From: Flagellimonas marinaquae
GTDB taxonomy: Bacteria; Bacteroidota; Bacteroidia; Flavobacteriales; Flavobacteriaceae
Direction of reading: 5' to 3'
Length of the DNA stretch: 64,000 nucleotides
Assembly (NCBI RefSeq): GCF_003992675.1
Contig: NZ_RZMZ01000005.1
Location: 1-64,000 of the forward strand
The notes beneath the pieces are model-generated. The model searched no databases. It saw only the letters and a program-made list of their open reading frames with translations, and was not told the origin of the DNA. Numbering within the stretch: position 1 is the first letter of the stretch; each line of letters opens with the position of its first letter. Positions 1 to 9,649 of the stretch are shown here, one piece after another. Position numbers and translations under genes: made by a program.

Positions 1-784
1 CGCTTCCGTCACCGCCCTCCACTAGCGATACATTGTCTATCACCACAACTCCTTCGGCTGCGCCCATGTCGAATAAGACCCGACTGTTGTCTCCTCCAAA
101 ATCGGTTGCTGCCAATTGCAGCTCAAAGGTTTGGATTTCCGTTGTCAAATTTATTTCCACACTGGTATTGGTAAATGGGGCCTCATTCAATCCAATCCCA
201 GCCAATAGGGTCCGTTCCCTATCCGATGACGCATCGAATTTTAAAATGTAGTTCGTACCTTGGGTAATGGCAACAACCTGGCTCAAGTTAACATCAAAAG
301 GATTCCCAGCAGCCCCTATATTAGCGAAGTTGAAACTGTTGCCCCCTTCTTCCTGTACGTTCGCCGCATTTCCAATCCAAGGCTCTACACCAGCCTCAAA
401 GTCTCCATTGGTGAGCAAACCACTATCGAAACCGTTTCCGCTCTCCCCTTCATCATCCGGTATAGAAATTGTGATATTTGCGGTTGCCGTATCCGAATTA
501 CCAGCTGTGTTGGAGGCTGTCAACACTACAGTGTACTCACCATTTTCATAGGTCTGTACAGGATTCTTTGCCGTTGAAGTATTTCCATTTCCAAAATCCC
601 AGGAATACGAAGTGGCATTCTGGGAGGTGTTTGTAAAACTGACAGCACCTGTGGTCTGGTCAACGGATTGGGTGAAGCTTGCCACAACTTCTGGCAATAC
701 TTCATCATCATCGCTACATCCAAGAAAAAAAGATAGTAAAGCCAACATGGAAATTAATTTCCCTTTTTTTAAAAATGATTTCAT
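1..784 (-). CDS. PKD- and CBM-containing lipoprotein, 3' end outside the window
   Basis: The frame opens at an ATG at 784 and stays open to base 1, so only about 261 residues are visible. The N-terminus is a lipoprotein signal ending in LGC followed by an acidic SDDDE stretch, which suggests surface export. Residues about 35-105 form a PKD domain (YSWDFGNGNTS, then a TYENGEYTV-type strand). Residues about 120-260 look like a CBM4/9-type carbohydrate-binding module (GLLTNGDFEAG start, VVIDNVSLVEG end). It is the last visible gene of a block with GH16 and a glycan-binding protein, so it probably binds glucan at the surface. A catalytic domain (for example another GH16) may follow beyond the left edge; none is visible here. 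Confidence 0.8.
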   Translation of the reverse strand, partial: MKSFLKKGKLISMLALLSFFLGCSDDDEVLPEVVASFTQSVDQTTGAVSFTNTSQNATSYSWDFGNGNTSTAKNPVQTYENGEYTVVLTASNTAGNSDTATANITISIPDDEGESGNGFDSGLLTNGDFEAGVEPWIGNAANVQEEGGNSFNFANIGAAGNPFDVNLSQVVAITQGTNYILKFDASSDRERTLLAGIGLNEAPFTNTSVEINLTTEIQTFELQLAATDFGGDNSRVLFDMGAAEGVVVIDNVSLVEGGDGS

Positions 785-829
785 AGTTAAATGTTTAATT
801 AGTTAATTTTCTGTTTATAAAGCAATTAC

Positions 830-1663
830 TCAATTATATACGCGTACATAGTCTACCAGCATCGTCTGTGGAAACTGGGTTTCAATATTGGGTGGCCCCA
901 CGAAATTTCCTCCTACCGCTACGTTCATCAATAGAAAAAATGGCTTGTTAAAAACCCATTCCCCTGTAACATCTTCTGGCGTGATTTGGTTATAGAGCAC
1001 ATTGTCCACATAGAAGTTGATGGCATTTGGAGACCATTCGATACCAAAAATGTGATACCCCGTATCGAACCTGTCGTTACGCAGTTCATATTCCTTTGAA
1101 ATGGCATTACCTGCAGAATAGCCAGGGCCGTGCACACTACCCACCAAAATGGTAGGATTCTGCCCCCTGTATTCCATAATATCTATTTCCCCGGCACCAG
1201 GCCAAGGGTTCTCATCAATATCGGCGCCCAACATCCAAAAGGCGGGCCAAATCCCTTGACCTGTTGGCAATTGTATTCTGGCTTCAAAACGCCCATAGGC
1301 TTGTTCAAATCGGTTTTTGGTCAACAATCGGGCGGACGTATAGCCCGCACCCTGGAAGGATTCCTGACGGGCCGTAATTTTTAAATTGCCGTTTTCGATG
1401 ACCACATTTGTAGGACGATCTGTGTAGTACTGCAATTCTTGGTTTCCCCAACCGTCACCATTAGGTCCCCGTCCTATGTCAAAGCCCCATACGTCTGGAT
1501 TTGGGGCGCCGTCGGTATCGAATTCCTCGGAAAGTACCACATTGGTCAGTGTGGTTACCGTCTGGGTTTCGTCCACATCACACCCGATAAATGAGCTGAT
1601 AAAAAGGCCCATAAAAACTTGGTACAAAGTATTTTTCACAATCTTTCTTTTTCTGTTAAGCAT
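830..1663 (-). CDS. GH16 family beta-1,3-glucanase (laminarinase-like) lipoprotein
   Basis: This 277-residue protein is a surface or periplasmic endo-glucanase. It has a lipoprotein signal (lipobox SFIGC, Cys28) and a single GH16 domain from about residue 40 to the end. The active-site signature GEIDIMEYRG places the nucleophile at Glu159, the assisting Asp at 161 and the acid/base at Glu164. The extra residue in ExDxxE (the beta-bulge form) is known from laminarinases rather than from kappa-carrageenase or agarase groups. Aromatic patches (GIWPAFWML, WSPNAINFYVD) agree with the fold. It lies 18 bp after the glycan-binding protein gene and 45 bp before the PKD/CBM lipoprotein, so it is probably cotranscribed with both. 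Exact linkage preference (beta-1,3 or mixed) is inference. Confidence 0.9.
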   Translation of the reverse strand: MLNRKRKIVKNTLYQVFMGLFISSFIGCDVDETQTVTTLTNVVLSEEFDTDGAPNPDVWGFDIGRGPNGDGWGNQELQYYTDRPTNVVIENGNLKITARQESFQGAGYTSARLLTKNRFEQAYGRFEARIQLPTGQGIWPAFWMLGADIDENPWPGAGEIDIMEYRGQNPTILVGSVHGPGYSAGNAISKEYELRNDRFDTGYHIFGIEWSPNAINFYVDNVLYNQITPEDVTGEWVFNKPFFLLMNVAVGGNFVGPPNIETQFPQTMLVDYVRVYN

Positions 1664-1681
1664 TTGAAGTTTTTTTTCGTA

Positions 1682-3097
1682 TTACCTGTAATAATAGATG
1701 TTGTCAACAAAAATGTCTGAAATGGTGCTGTCCGATACAAAGAACAATAGACCAATTTGTGAGCGATCGCCCAAGCCTGTAAAGTCGGCCAATGGGATAT
1801 CAAAGCTGACCCATTCGTCTTGCCTTAGATCGGAAGCGGCTAGGGTCACCGAACCGGAAGTTTCGCCATTGCCTACGGAGTTCAACAATTGGATTCTTAT
1901 AAAATCTCCCGGGTCAATGGCTTCATTGACCTTTATATCGACATGTAAGGTGGTCATGGCCGAAGCATTGATAGGTGACACGTTCAGGAAAGTACCAATG
2001 CCCACAAAGTTGAGTTGGGTATAGTTGATAATCCTATCGCCATTGAAGTCCAGCGGCGGTGAGCCACCTTGGGTAGTTTGACCGTCAGGAGTGAAAAAAC
2101 CATTGAAGTAATCTACCGCAACGTTGGGATACGCATCGCTAAAAACCGAGATGACATCTACAGAAGCTCGTGCTGGCGGGGTAGGGGCGAACTCAAAGGC
2201 ACTTTCAACATTCAGCTCCAAGGAACCTTCCGCAGCGTTGTTTGCCAAGGAGGCGGTAATCGTTGTTCGACCAAGACCCGTAACCGAAATATTTCCAAAC
2301 TCATTGACTTGGGCAACCCCATTATTTGATGATGAAAAGTCAAAGTACGACGGTGCGGCAATCACAGTAATATTTTCCCCGGATTCCAAGTTCACGGTCT
2401 GGGTAAGGCCAGTCAATGATTGACCAATGTTTACAAAGCCGGGCTGTAGCACATCCGCACCGTTTAGGATTGCCGGCCTAGGTTGGCCCAAGGTTCCGGT
2501 CTTTTCAAATTTTATTTCATCAAACCACAAGGTATAACCGCCTTCGTCAAATTCGTTTTCGGCACCTTCGGCTAGCCAAAACAATCCTGTTTGATTAAAA
2601 AGTTTGGAGGGATCTGGTATGGGTATGGTGTATTTTTCCCATCGGGTACTTATTTGTAAATTCTGGGTAGTCACTTGGAATTTATTTCCTGTTTCCCCCT
2701 CAATACCAAATCCAATTTCGTTTATATCTGCCGCTTGGGATGCCTTGGCGTAAAAGGTGAGGGCATCAAAACTTGATAAATCCCTTTTTACTGTTGTATT
2801 GAATGTGGCGCCCACAAAACCCACACCAAAAGGGGGCACATCAAAACGTATGGAGGCATTGCCCGCAAAAAATTCCTTGGTATCCACACTGAATGCTTCG
2901 GGATCCGCACCCCCATCCACAAATGGAAAATAATCCAGACCTGCCGAGAAGGTATCGATGAAAACGTCGCCATTCTGCGGAAACGATGCAAATTCCACGT
3001 CTTCTGAAAAGTTCCGTTCACATCCCAACAGCAAGGTCAGAACAATGGCGGAAAACAAGGTAGTTGTAGTACTGATATATCTGTTGTTTTTCATCAT
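1682..3097 (-). CDS. Surface glycan-binding lipoprotein with Ig-like domain
   Basis: I chose the ATG at 3097 (MMKNNRYIS), because the longer reading would run into the upstream gene, whose stop is at 3105. The 471-residue product has a lipoprotein signal ending in LLLGC. Two jelly-roll, galactose-binding-like modules flank a bacterial Ig-like (BIG2-type) domain near residues 225-300 (NITVIAAPSYF to ITASLANNAAEGSLELNV). No catalytic motif is visible. Position between a glucanase and a glycosidase in one transcription unit fits a non-catalytic surface glycan-binding protein of a polysaccharide-utilisation locus. Ligand specificity cannot be read from the sequence; beta-glucan is inferred from the neighbours. 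Confidence 0.7.
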   Translation of the reverse strand: MMKNNRYISTTTTLFSAIVLTLLLGCERNFSEDVEFASFPQNGDVFIDTFSAGLDYFPFVDGGADPEAFSVDTKEFFAGNASIRFDVPPFGVGFVGATFNTTVKRDLSSFDALTFYAKASQAADINEIGFGIEGETGNKFQVTTQNLQISTRWEKYTIPIPDPSKLFNQTGLFWLAEGAENEFDEGGYTLWFDEIKFEKTGTLGQPRPAILNGADVLQPGFVNIGQSLTGLTQTVNLESGENITVIAAPSYFDFSSSNNGVAQVNEFGNISVTGLGRTTITASLANNAAEGSLELNVESAFEFAPTPPARASVDVISVFSDAYPNVAVDYFNGFFTPDGQTTQGGSPPLDFNGDRIINYTQLNFVGIGTFLNVSPINASAMTTLHVDIKVNEAIDPGDFIRIQLLNSVGNGETSGSVTLAASDLRQDEWVSFDIPLADFTGLGDRSQIGLLFFVSDSTISDIFVDNIYYYR

Positions 3098-3104
3098 TCC
3101 GTTG

Positions 3105-6100
3105 TTATTTACCAATATTGATATGTACATAAGTCATGATTTCCCATTCCGATCCGTTGGGGAATCCTACAGGGCTAATGATCGGTTGGTTCGAAAATTC
3201 TTCGGCGGCATTGGGCGCATATCTCGGTGAAAATTCGTTCAACGAGCGCCAAATTCCCCTAATGCCCACTTGGGTACTGGGTAGGATGAACCAGTCCGGT
3301 TTGCCCAAGGTCGTGGAGACATCCAACATCAATTGAAGGGGGAACGTCAAGTTAAAATCACGGTGGTAATCAAATGGCCCCCAATCGTTCACCTTTACGT
3401 GGGTAGAAAGTTTATAATTCTTATAAATGGCCCTGATATCCCCACCAAATCGTTTGATAAGGCGTTGGCTATCACCGTTTCCCTGACCATTGCCGTAGTA
3501 GAAGTTACCAATAAAACCGAGGTCCGGTCCTATTTTTGACACCATGCGGGAATGTACTTCCCAAAGGTCCTCGGCAGGAGCCGAGTTGGGGAAGGCAAAA
3601 AACTGTCTGTTGGCCAGGAAGCCAATGTGGGCGTCCATAGTGGTTGGCAAGTGCCTGTAGACAAAACCGAGGTTCATTGCAAAAGGGGCGTCCTCCGCAC
3701 GGTCATTGTCCCATTCATACATCCAAGTACCAGGCGTTGGATCAAAGGATATCAATAGTTCACTCCCGATGGTCTCCCTGTTGGCGCGTACCGAGAAAGG
3801 ATCGTCGATGATATTCCGTAAACGGCCCGGTCCTTGAACGTCATTGGGCATAGCCGCTACCAATGGCTTTTGGATCATAAAATTAGGGGCAATCTGAAAT
3901 TTGCCCGAAGCAATGGTAAAGCCGGTCAAAAGACTCGTAACGTTACCACTCCCTGTATCGCGTAGTTTCCATCCGGTAAATGTCAATGTCTGGTCCGCCC
4001 CGCCATTGGCAATGAGCCCCATGGCGGAAGCTTGACCGTACCAATTGAATTTACCGCCTTGGTAGGTGATCTTGACTTTTCCGCCCCAGTTGTCGCTTGC
4101 CTGTATCCGGTCTTCAAAAACGATGTAATTGCCCGTTTCACCACGCACATCCTGGAACGTTAGGCCGTTCAAAGGGCTCCCAGACCAAATGCCGCCCAGT
4201 TCCACACCAAATTTTCCAAATTCTCGCTCTATGGCGATTGCCGCGCGTTCTGTGGGCCATGGGGGTATCACACCACTGCGTACTTGGTTGAGGTCCAATA
4301 TCCGGCGACCGTTTTCATCCAGCTCCACATTGGTCTCAAAATCACGATGATAGATGCCCGTAACGTTGAATTTACCAACATGCTTCCGGTATTTGAACAA
4401 CATGGTGGGATTGGCACCCCACCACAATTGCGGCCCTACGGCGACCTTTAAGCCCTTTAGGGGGCCTTTGCCATCGATTTCGGCACCCAAGATTTCCCCA
4501 TTATAAATATCGAGGTTGGGGCCGTAGTTCGCTTCAGGATAAAACCCGAAGAAATCGCCTTCATAGCCCCAATGATAATGCCCGGTCCTGTAAAATCCAC
4601 GTAAATCGAATTCCTTGGCGTTCCATTCAAATTCGGCCTGATATACCCGTACCCTGTTTACATCCGAGACCACTACATCACCGCGATTGGTACTGACCTC
4701 TATAGGCCGCGAATTGTTTTCGTAGAAGATTTCGTTGATGGGATTTTGGGCGACGTTACCCACTACGTTCAGATTCACCTCTGCCCGCATATTTGGTGCC
4801 GGGTTGCCTTCAACGCCTACAAAATAGGATTGCATGTGGTCGAAACCCAGTTGATTTGGGAAGGTATTTGGGTCGTCCGGGTCTGGATTGTCTGGTGTTG
4901 TAATCAGACTCCCGCCCGTACTAAAAGTAGAGAATCTAGCCTGTAAGTTACTTATCCGCAATAAATTGCTTTGTTCCGAATTCAGTGCCGCCTTATCTCC
5001 CCTCGCCTTAAGTACGGCATCCATAAGAACGATATTGTCAAAATAGTTTTCCAGAAAGTTCAAATCCATACCGGGTTCATACGGATTCAATTTATGGGCC
5101 TCCTGCAACGCATAATAAGCCGCCCTGGGATATAGGTCATAAAGTCCACGTGAGTTCGTTTGACCTTTTGCGCAGATACCAAACCATTCTTCGTTCATAT
5201 TGTTGGCATCCTCTTCAGCTAAATCAAGAGAGTACCCACCATTTGACCATGAGGCATTATTGTCGTGGACATCAGCGTTCTTACGATCGTCAAAACCAAA
5301 CTTCCACCAGCCATCACTGAACTGAAAAGTAAACCCACCTATAGAGTTGCCCGCTTTCCCTAGACCTGCGGCGTTGGCATAGATTTCTTCCCAATTGCCC
5401 ACCATATAATAGGCTTGAGATAACTGATCTTCTTTATTCTCTACCGCGTTGTATGCATCCGCGCCAAACTCGGTAAACATAATAGGCTTGTTCAATTTCT
5501 CCTTGACCACTTGAAACATGTCTCCAAAAGAAACGCCACGGTAGACATTGGTGCCATAAATATCAACATCCGGACACTCCTCGGCAATAATATCTATGAA
5601 AAGGACATCGCCATTACAAATCGCAACGGGATGATTTCCATCGATGGTCTTCATTTTTTTCGTAACTTCGTTCATAAGACGATACATGGGTCTACCACGT
5701 TTTTCACCAATGAACTGCTTTTCTTGTTCATCATCCGGGAAATCCTCCGTTTCCGCACCTTGCCAAAAAAGTCCATAGTTGTTTTCGTTGCCCAATAAGT
5801 ACATTAATAGCCCAGGAGTGTCTTTGTATTCTTCTACGAGCTGGGTCAATTCTCGGGTCAATAATGCCTGGGTTTTGGCATCGTCGTAAATGGTTACGGG
5901 TGTCCAAACACCATCTATGGTCAATCCATACCTGCCAAAGGAGTGATTGAGCATGGTATAAATGCCATACTCCTCATAGATATATTTGATCCATCTGGCG
6001 GGAACCCCCGTATACTGTCGTATCGCATTGACCCCCATATTTCTTAATAGGGACATCTCCATATCTAATCCTTCTTTTATGATGTCGTCTGACTTTTCCC

Positions 6101-6290
6101 AAAATCGTGCATTTACCGTATTTGTGCCAATGGGAATATAATCCCAGTTCATACCATTAATCATGAAGTCTTCTCCGTTCACGACTAATTTTATTCCTGC
6201 CTCATTACTTTCTACCGTTACCTTATCTGTTTGGGCATTTGCCACAAAGACAAAGCACAAAAGGAACAGTGCGTACAGCCAGTTTTTCAT
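3105..6290 (-). CDS. Clan-A TIM-barrel glycoside hydrolase fused to a putative outer-membrane beta-barrel
   Basis: This 1061-residue protein begins with a Sec signal (cleavage near VANAQ, residue 20). Residues about 40-405 look like a GH2-C/GH5-type TIM barrel: NGMNWDYIPIG at the start, GNEN with the likely acid/base Glu169, and MFTEFGAD with the likely nucleophile Glu274. A short Pro/Asp-rich linker (TPDNPDPDDPN) follows near residue 465. Residues about 485-1061 consist of alternating polar/hydrophobic strands with many Gly/aromatic girdle positions and end on WEIMTYVHINIGK, as in outer-membrane barrels. It is the first gene of the glucan block. I infer a hydrolase anchored in the outer membrane by its own barrel. 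The family number and substrate are not settled by eye; a beta-1,3-glucan-active enzyme is most likely from context. Confidence 0.75.
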   Translation of the reverse strand: MKNWLYALFLLCFVFVANAQTDKVTVESNEAGIKLVVNGEDFMINGMNWDYIPIGTNTVNARFWEKSDDIIKEGLDMEMSLLRNMGVNAIRQYTGVPARWIKYIYEEYGIYTMLNHSFGRYGLTIDGVWTPVTIYDDAKTQALLTRELTQLVEEYKDTPGLLMYLLGNENNYGLFWQGAETEDFPDDEQEKQFIGEKRGRPMYRLMNEVTKKMKTIDGNHPVAICNGDVLFIDIIAEECPDVDIYGTNVYRGVSFGDMFQVVKEKLNKPIMFTEFGADAYNAVENKEDQLSQAYYMVGNWEEIYANAAGLGKAGNSIGGFTFQFSDGWWKFGFDDRKNADVHDNNASWSNGGYSLDLAEEDANNMNEEWFGICAKGQTNSRGLYDLYPRAAYYALQEAHKLNPYEPGMDLNFLENYFDNIVLMDAVLKARGDKAALNSEQSNLLRISNLQARFSTFSTGGSLITTPDNPDPDDPNTFPNQLGFDHMQSYFVGVEGNPAPNMRAEVNLNVVGNVAQNPINEIFYENNSRPIEVSTNRGDVVVSDVNRVRVYQAEFEWNAKEFDLRGFYRTGHYHWGYEGDFFGFYPEANYGPNLDIYNGEILGAEIDGKGPLKGLKVAVGPQLWWGANPTMLFKYRKHVGKFNVTGIYHRDFETNVELDENGRRILDLNQVRSGVIPPWPTERAAIAIEREFGKFGVELGGIWSGSPLNGLTFQDVRGETGNYIVFEDRIQASDNWGGKVKITYQGGKFNWYGQASAMGLIANGGADQTLTFTGWKLRDTGSGNVTSLLTGFTIASGKFQIAPNFMIQKPLVAAMPNDVQGPGRLRNIIDDPFSVRANRETIGSELLISFDPTPGTWMYEWDNDRAEDAPFAMNLGFVYRHLPTTMDAHIGFLANRQFFAFPNSAPAEDLWEVHSRMVSKIGPDLGFIGNFYYGNGQGNGDSQRLIKRFGGDIRAIYKNYKLSTHVKVNDWGPFDYHRDFNLTFPLQLMLDVSTTLGKPDWFILPSTQVGIRGIWRSLNEFSPRYAPNAAEEFSNQPIISPVGFPNGSEWEIMTYVHINIGK

Positions 6291-6607
6291 AGTATTGTTT
6301 AGTTTAAATTAGCCTCGCATCAAAACATACCACATCACCGAAATCCTTATTGTTCAGGTTTACTACTATGATTCGTTTACGGTTTGTTCTATTTGCAAAT
6401 TTTAAACTTAACTTAACGATTTGTGAATTCCTTAAAAACTTCCTCAACAAAAAATATACACTTCAAAATAAAGTGTCAATAATTAACAAATCTTGATTTA
6501 ATCCGCTAAAACATTGGCTTAATCAAAGTATATTAAATCGACAGAGAAGGAGTGTTGTGTATAAATGTAGAGGTAATGTTGAGGTGTGAAACCAGTTTCG
6601 TATAGGG
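6291..6607. other. Intergenic gap before the glucan operon
   Basis: These 317 bases separate the regulator (ending at 6608) from the first glucan gene (starting at 6290), both on the minus strand. The promoter of the glucan operon must lie here or further upstream. The stretch is AT-rich, but I found no clean TAnnTTTG/TTTG pair on the minus strand, no strong terminator and no RNA gene. A sensor of this type would be expected to bind in this gap; its site is not recognisable by eye. Confidence 0.5.
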
Positions 6608-9409
6608 CTATAGTTTTAAAATGTAGTCTACAAGATTATCTTCATGAGAAAGATTCATTTTTTTACGAAGTCGATACCGTTTGATTTCCACACTCCTGAC
6701 CGAAATATTGAAAAGTGGAGCTATCTCTTTAGAGGATAAATTCAGACGTAGGTAGGCACATAATCGAACATCGTTGGGAGACAGGTTTGGATGTGCCTTT
6801 TTGAGCTTTTTCAAGAACTTACGGTCGGCATTATTGAATGCTTCCTTGAAGAGTTCCCAATCATCGTTCTGCTTAATATTCTTATCAATGACCTTTATGA
6901 TGGACCTTATGGAACTCGTATCATCGACACTGGACAATAGTTGATCTTTTACCTTGGACAATAGTTCATTCTTTCGGATAATGCTCAAGGTCGATGCTGC
7001 GAGCTCATTGCTCTTGCTCCTAAACTCCTCCTGTAACTGCTCATTCTTTATTTTGATGATTTCCTTCTCATTCTGCGCCTTGGCCAACTCCATTTCCCTT
7101 TTGCTTCTTTCAATCAGCTTTTCTTGCCGTTTATGATAATGGCGTCTGTAGGCTTGATGAATCAACAAAGAACCTAGGATGAAGACCAGCACATACAGCA
7201 CTAGTGCCAAGTTGGAGATGTACCATGGCCTGGCTATGGTAAATGTATAGGATGCAACGTTGCTCGAAACTTTGTCCCCGATTCTGGCCCTAACACGGAA
7301 TGTATAGTCGCCATGGGGCAAATTTTCAAAAGTTGTTGAATAGGCTTCGGACCAATTGCTCCAATTGTCGTAAATACCATCCAATTGATACTGATATTGG
7401 GGTTTGAACAATTTATAATACTCGGGCGTTAAAAAAGAAAAGCGAACATGATCATCGGTACTCTTAAATTCAGCGTTCGAATCCGTTTCCACCAAATCCC
7501 AAAGTTGACTCTGCTTATCGGACTTTTCCACCTTACCGATCTGAACACGAAAATCTGCATTCTTAAACCCGTTGACGTCCAGAGTGATATAACCGGAAGT
7601 GGTTCCTAAAAGGTATTTCCCTTCCTCACCTAGATCCGCAATGTTTTCATAGCCAACGATGCCATCCCTCATATCTTCCGTTAATGGAATGGGCTTGATC
7701 AATAAGGTATCTGCCAAAGAGCCTTCCGAAAGCAAACTGATATTGGAATTGGTAAAGATCCATAGATTCTCTTCATTTTGATCCAATACCATTTTCCCTG
7801 AAACATACTCCTCTCGGTCATATATGCTACTCAGCAAACTGTCCTTTACAAACGAATCCGATTCTGGTTGATATTTGTAAACCCCTTCCCGATACGCATA
7901 GAACACATTGTTTCGATACTTTATGATACCCGATTCCGAACCCTTGATCAAGGTATCCATGGAAATTTTGTTGACCTGATGGAACGTATTGTCCACATCC
8001 AGTTTAAATATGCCCTTATACTCATGGTTCACAAAAACTTTGTTTCCCAATGTTTCAAAGTAGCGTGAAGAATTTCCAAAACCATCTATTTTGTTTCGGA
8101 GCTTCCAATTGCCTTCGGTCTTTTCCAGAACATAAAGCCCATCATAATTGCCTTGTAACAACAAATCCTGTTGCATGGGCAAAGGACTTATTTTCCACGC
8201 ACCTTCCACATCGGTAATTCTTTTGGCATTGCTTCCTTCCACAACGTAGGTCCCTGAATGATGGCAACAGAACAGGGTACCATCAATTTCTTGGAGCGAC
8301 CAAACCTGGCCTTGGGTCCCTTCGATTAACATAAAATCGGAGTTGTTGCCCAACCCTTTATGGAAAAGGCCTTGATTGGTTCCCAGATACAGGATACCAT
8401 CCTTCACTACCGCGGCATAAATACTCCCTACCACCCCTTTGTTATCCCGGTATACCTTTATCGGCGATTTTAGGTTCACATAACTTATTCCATTATCAAG
8501 CCCTAACCATATATTACTGTCCCTATCCTCCATTAAGGAGAGAATGGTATTGTTGCGCAAGCCCTTGATCTGATCGATATGGTCGAGCAGGGACTTATCT
8601 TCATCTAAAAGAACAAGGCCATTGGAAATGGTGCCGAGCGCGAATTTCCCATCTCTCAACCTGATACCACTATACACTGTGATCTTTTTGGGCAAGGCAT
8701 CCAAGCCGGTAGTTAGCTTTGCTAGCGTACCATCACTGTCGCTAAAAAAGCCGTTATGCTTGGTGAGCATATATAAGGTATCATTTTCCTGAAATATATT
8801 GATGATTTCATCTGTCAACACCACTTCATCGTCATACACGAGTTTCGACTTGCCATTGTCGATTTTGAAGACTCCCTTACCGTTTTCCTGAAAATAAATC
8901 TCATTGGAGACCTTGAACATCCGAAACAAGGTATCCTCCGTGTCAATACTGTTGATGGATTCCGTTTGAACATTGTAGATATAAATGCGTTTTAGAGACT
9001 GGAACACAATCCAATCTTCCAAATTTAGAATGCCCCAAAACTCTTCATCCTCCAACAAATCTTCTTGCATATCTGCGGATAAGGAGGTATAGCGCAGCAT
9101 TCCCAGTCCATCTGGCTCCCAATACCCAAACTCCATGTAGCAGCCCGTATAAATCCTATCGCCCACTACCTTTACCGAACGCATGATAGATTCGTTCGGT
9201 GATGGGAACAAAGTCCAATCGGCTCCATTGAAGCGCAAAAGACCTTTGTTATTGGCCATATATACCACCTTATCTTCGCCTTGCGAAAGGGCCCAGTTTT
9301 GATTTTCAGCCTGATAATCCGAAGGAGTATAGTTTTGAATTGGTGGTAACTCTTGACTCCAAAGCCAGTGCGAAAAGAACAAAAGCAAACAAAGTGTGTA
9401 CCTCATCAT
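6608..9409 (-). CDS. Beta-propeller/Y_Y_Y sensor with C-terminal LuxR-type HTH, glucan-locus regulator
   Basis: The 933-residue protein is a membrane-spanning one-component sensor-regulator. After a signal peptide (to about residue 18) comes a long propeller region with repeats such as NIWLGLDNGISYV and GILYLGTNQGLF. A Y_Y_Y domain follows near 665-745 (YQLDGIYDNWSNWSE, NLPHGDYTFRVRA). Then come one transmembrane helix (NLALVLYVLVFILGSLLI), a charged coiled coil, and a C-terminal helix-turn-helix (LSSKEIAPLFNISVRSVEIKRYRLRKKM). There is no histidine kinase or receiver domain, so it is not a classical hybrid two-component system. Its place directly behind a glucan block, on the same strand, suggests that it senses a glucan oligomer in the periplasm and controls that block. 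Confidence 0.85.
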   Translation of the reverse strand: MMRYTLCLLLFFSHWLWSQELPPIQNYTPSDYQAENQNWALSQGEDKVVYMANNKGLLRFNGADWTLFPSPNESIMRSVKVVGDRIYTGCYMEFGYWEPDGLGMLRYTSLSADMQEDLLEDEEFWGILNLEDWIVFQSLKRIYIYNVQTESINSIDTEDTLFRMFKVSNEIYFQENGKGVFKIDNGKSKLVYDDEVVLTDEIINIFQENDTLYMLTKHNGFFSDSDGTLAKLTTGLDALPKKITVYSGIRLRDGKFALGTISNGLVLLDEDKSLLDHIDQIKGLRNNTILSLMEDRDSNIWLGLDNGISYVNLKSPIKVYRDNKGVVGSIYAAVVKDGILYLGTNQGLFHKGLGNNSDFMLIEGTQGQVWSLQEIDGTLFCCHHSGTYVVEGSNAKRITDVEGAWKISPLPMQQDLLLQGNYDGLYVLEKTEGNWKLRNKIDGFGNSSRYFETLGNKVFVNHEYKGIFKLDVDNTFHQVNKISMDTLIKGSESGIIKYRNNVFYAYREGVYKYQPESDSFVKDSLLSSIYDREEYVSGKMVLDQNEENLWIFTNSNISLLSEGSLADTLLIKPIPLTEDMRDGIVGYENIADLGEEGKYLLGTTSGYITLDVNGFKNADFRVQIGKVEKSDKQSQLWDLVETDSNAEFKSTDDHVRFSFLTPEYYKLFKPQYQYQLDGIYDNWSNWSEAYSTTFENLPHGDYTFRVRARIGDKVSSNVASYTFTIARPWYISNLALVLYVLVFILGSLLIHQAYRRHYHKRQEKLIERSKREMELAKAQNEKEIIKIKNEQLQEEFRSKSNELAASTLSIIRKNELLSKVKDQLLSSVDDTSSIRSIIKVIDKNIKQNDDWELFKEAFNNADRKFLKKLKKAHPNLSPNDVRLCAYLRLNLSSKEIAPLFNISVRSVEIKRYRLRKKMNLSHEDNLVDYILKL

Positions 9410-9649
9410 AATTTCATAGCGTTAAGGTGCCTTAAGATACTATCTTTTATCAACATCTCAGCGAATAGCCAGTAGAATGCAACAGGGGTGGCGTTTGTCC
9501 ATATAAATTTGATTTATCTTCCAATATGGGTGAACACCATAGAATTAATGCCATCGCCGCAGTTAGAAGGAGGGCGCGGTAATACAATCCCTCGTTTTGA
9601 TAAAAGTCCTAAAATGCATCACTAGGAAATTGACTAAATTCGCATTGCC

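Noticed and set aside
6608-9409. Hybrid two-component system
   Set aside because: No histidine kinase, phosphoacceptor or receiver domain was found; it ends in a LuxR-type HTH.
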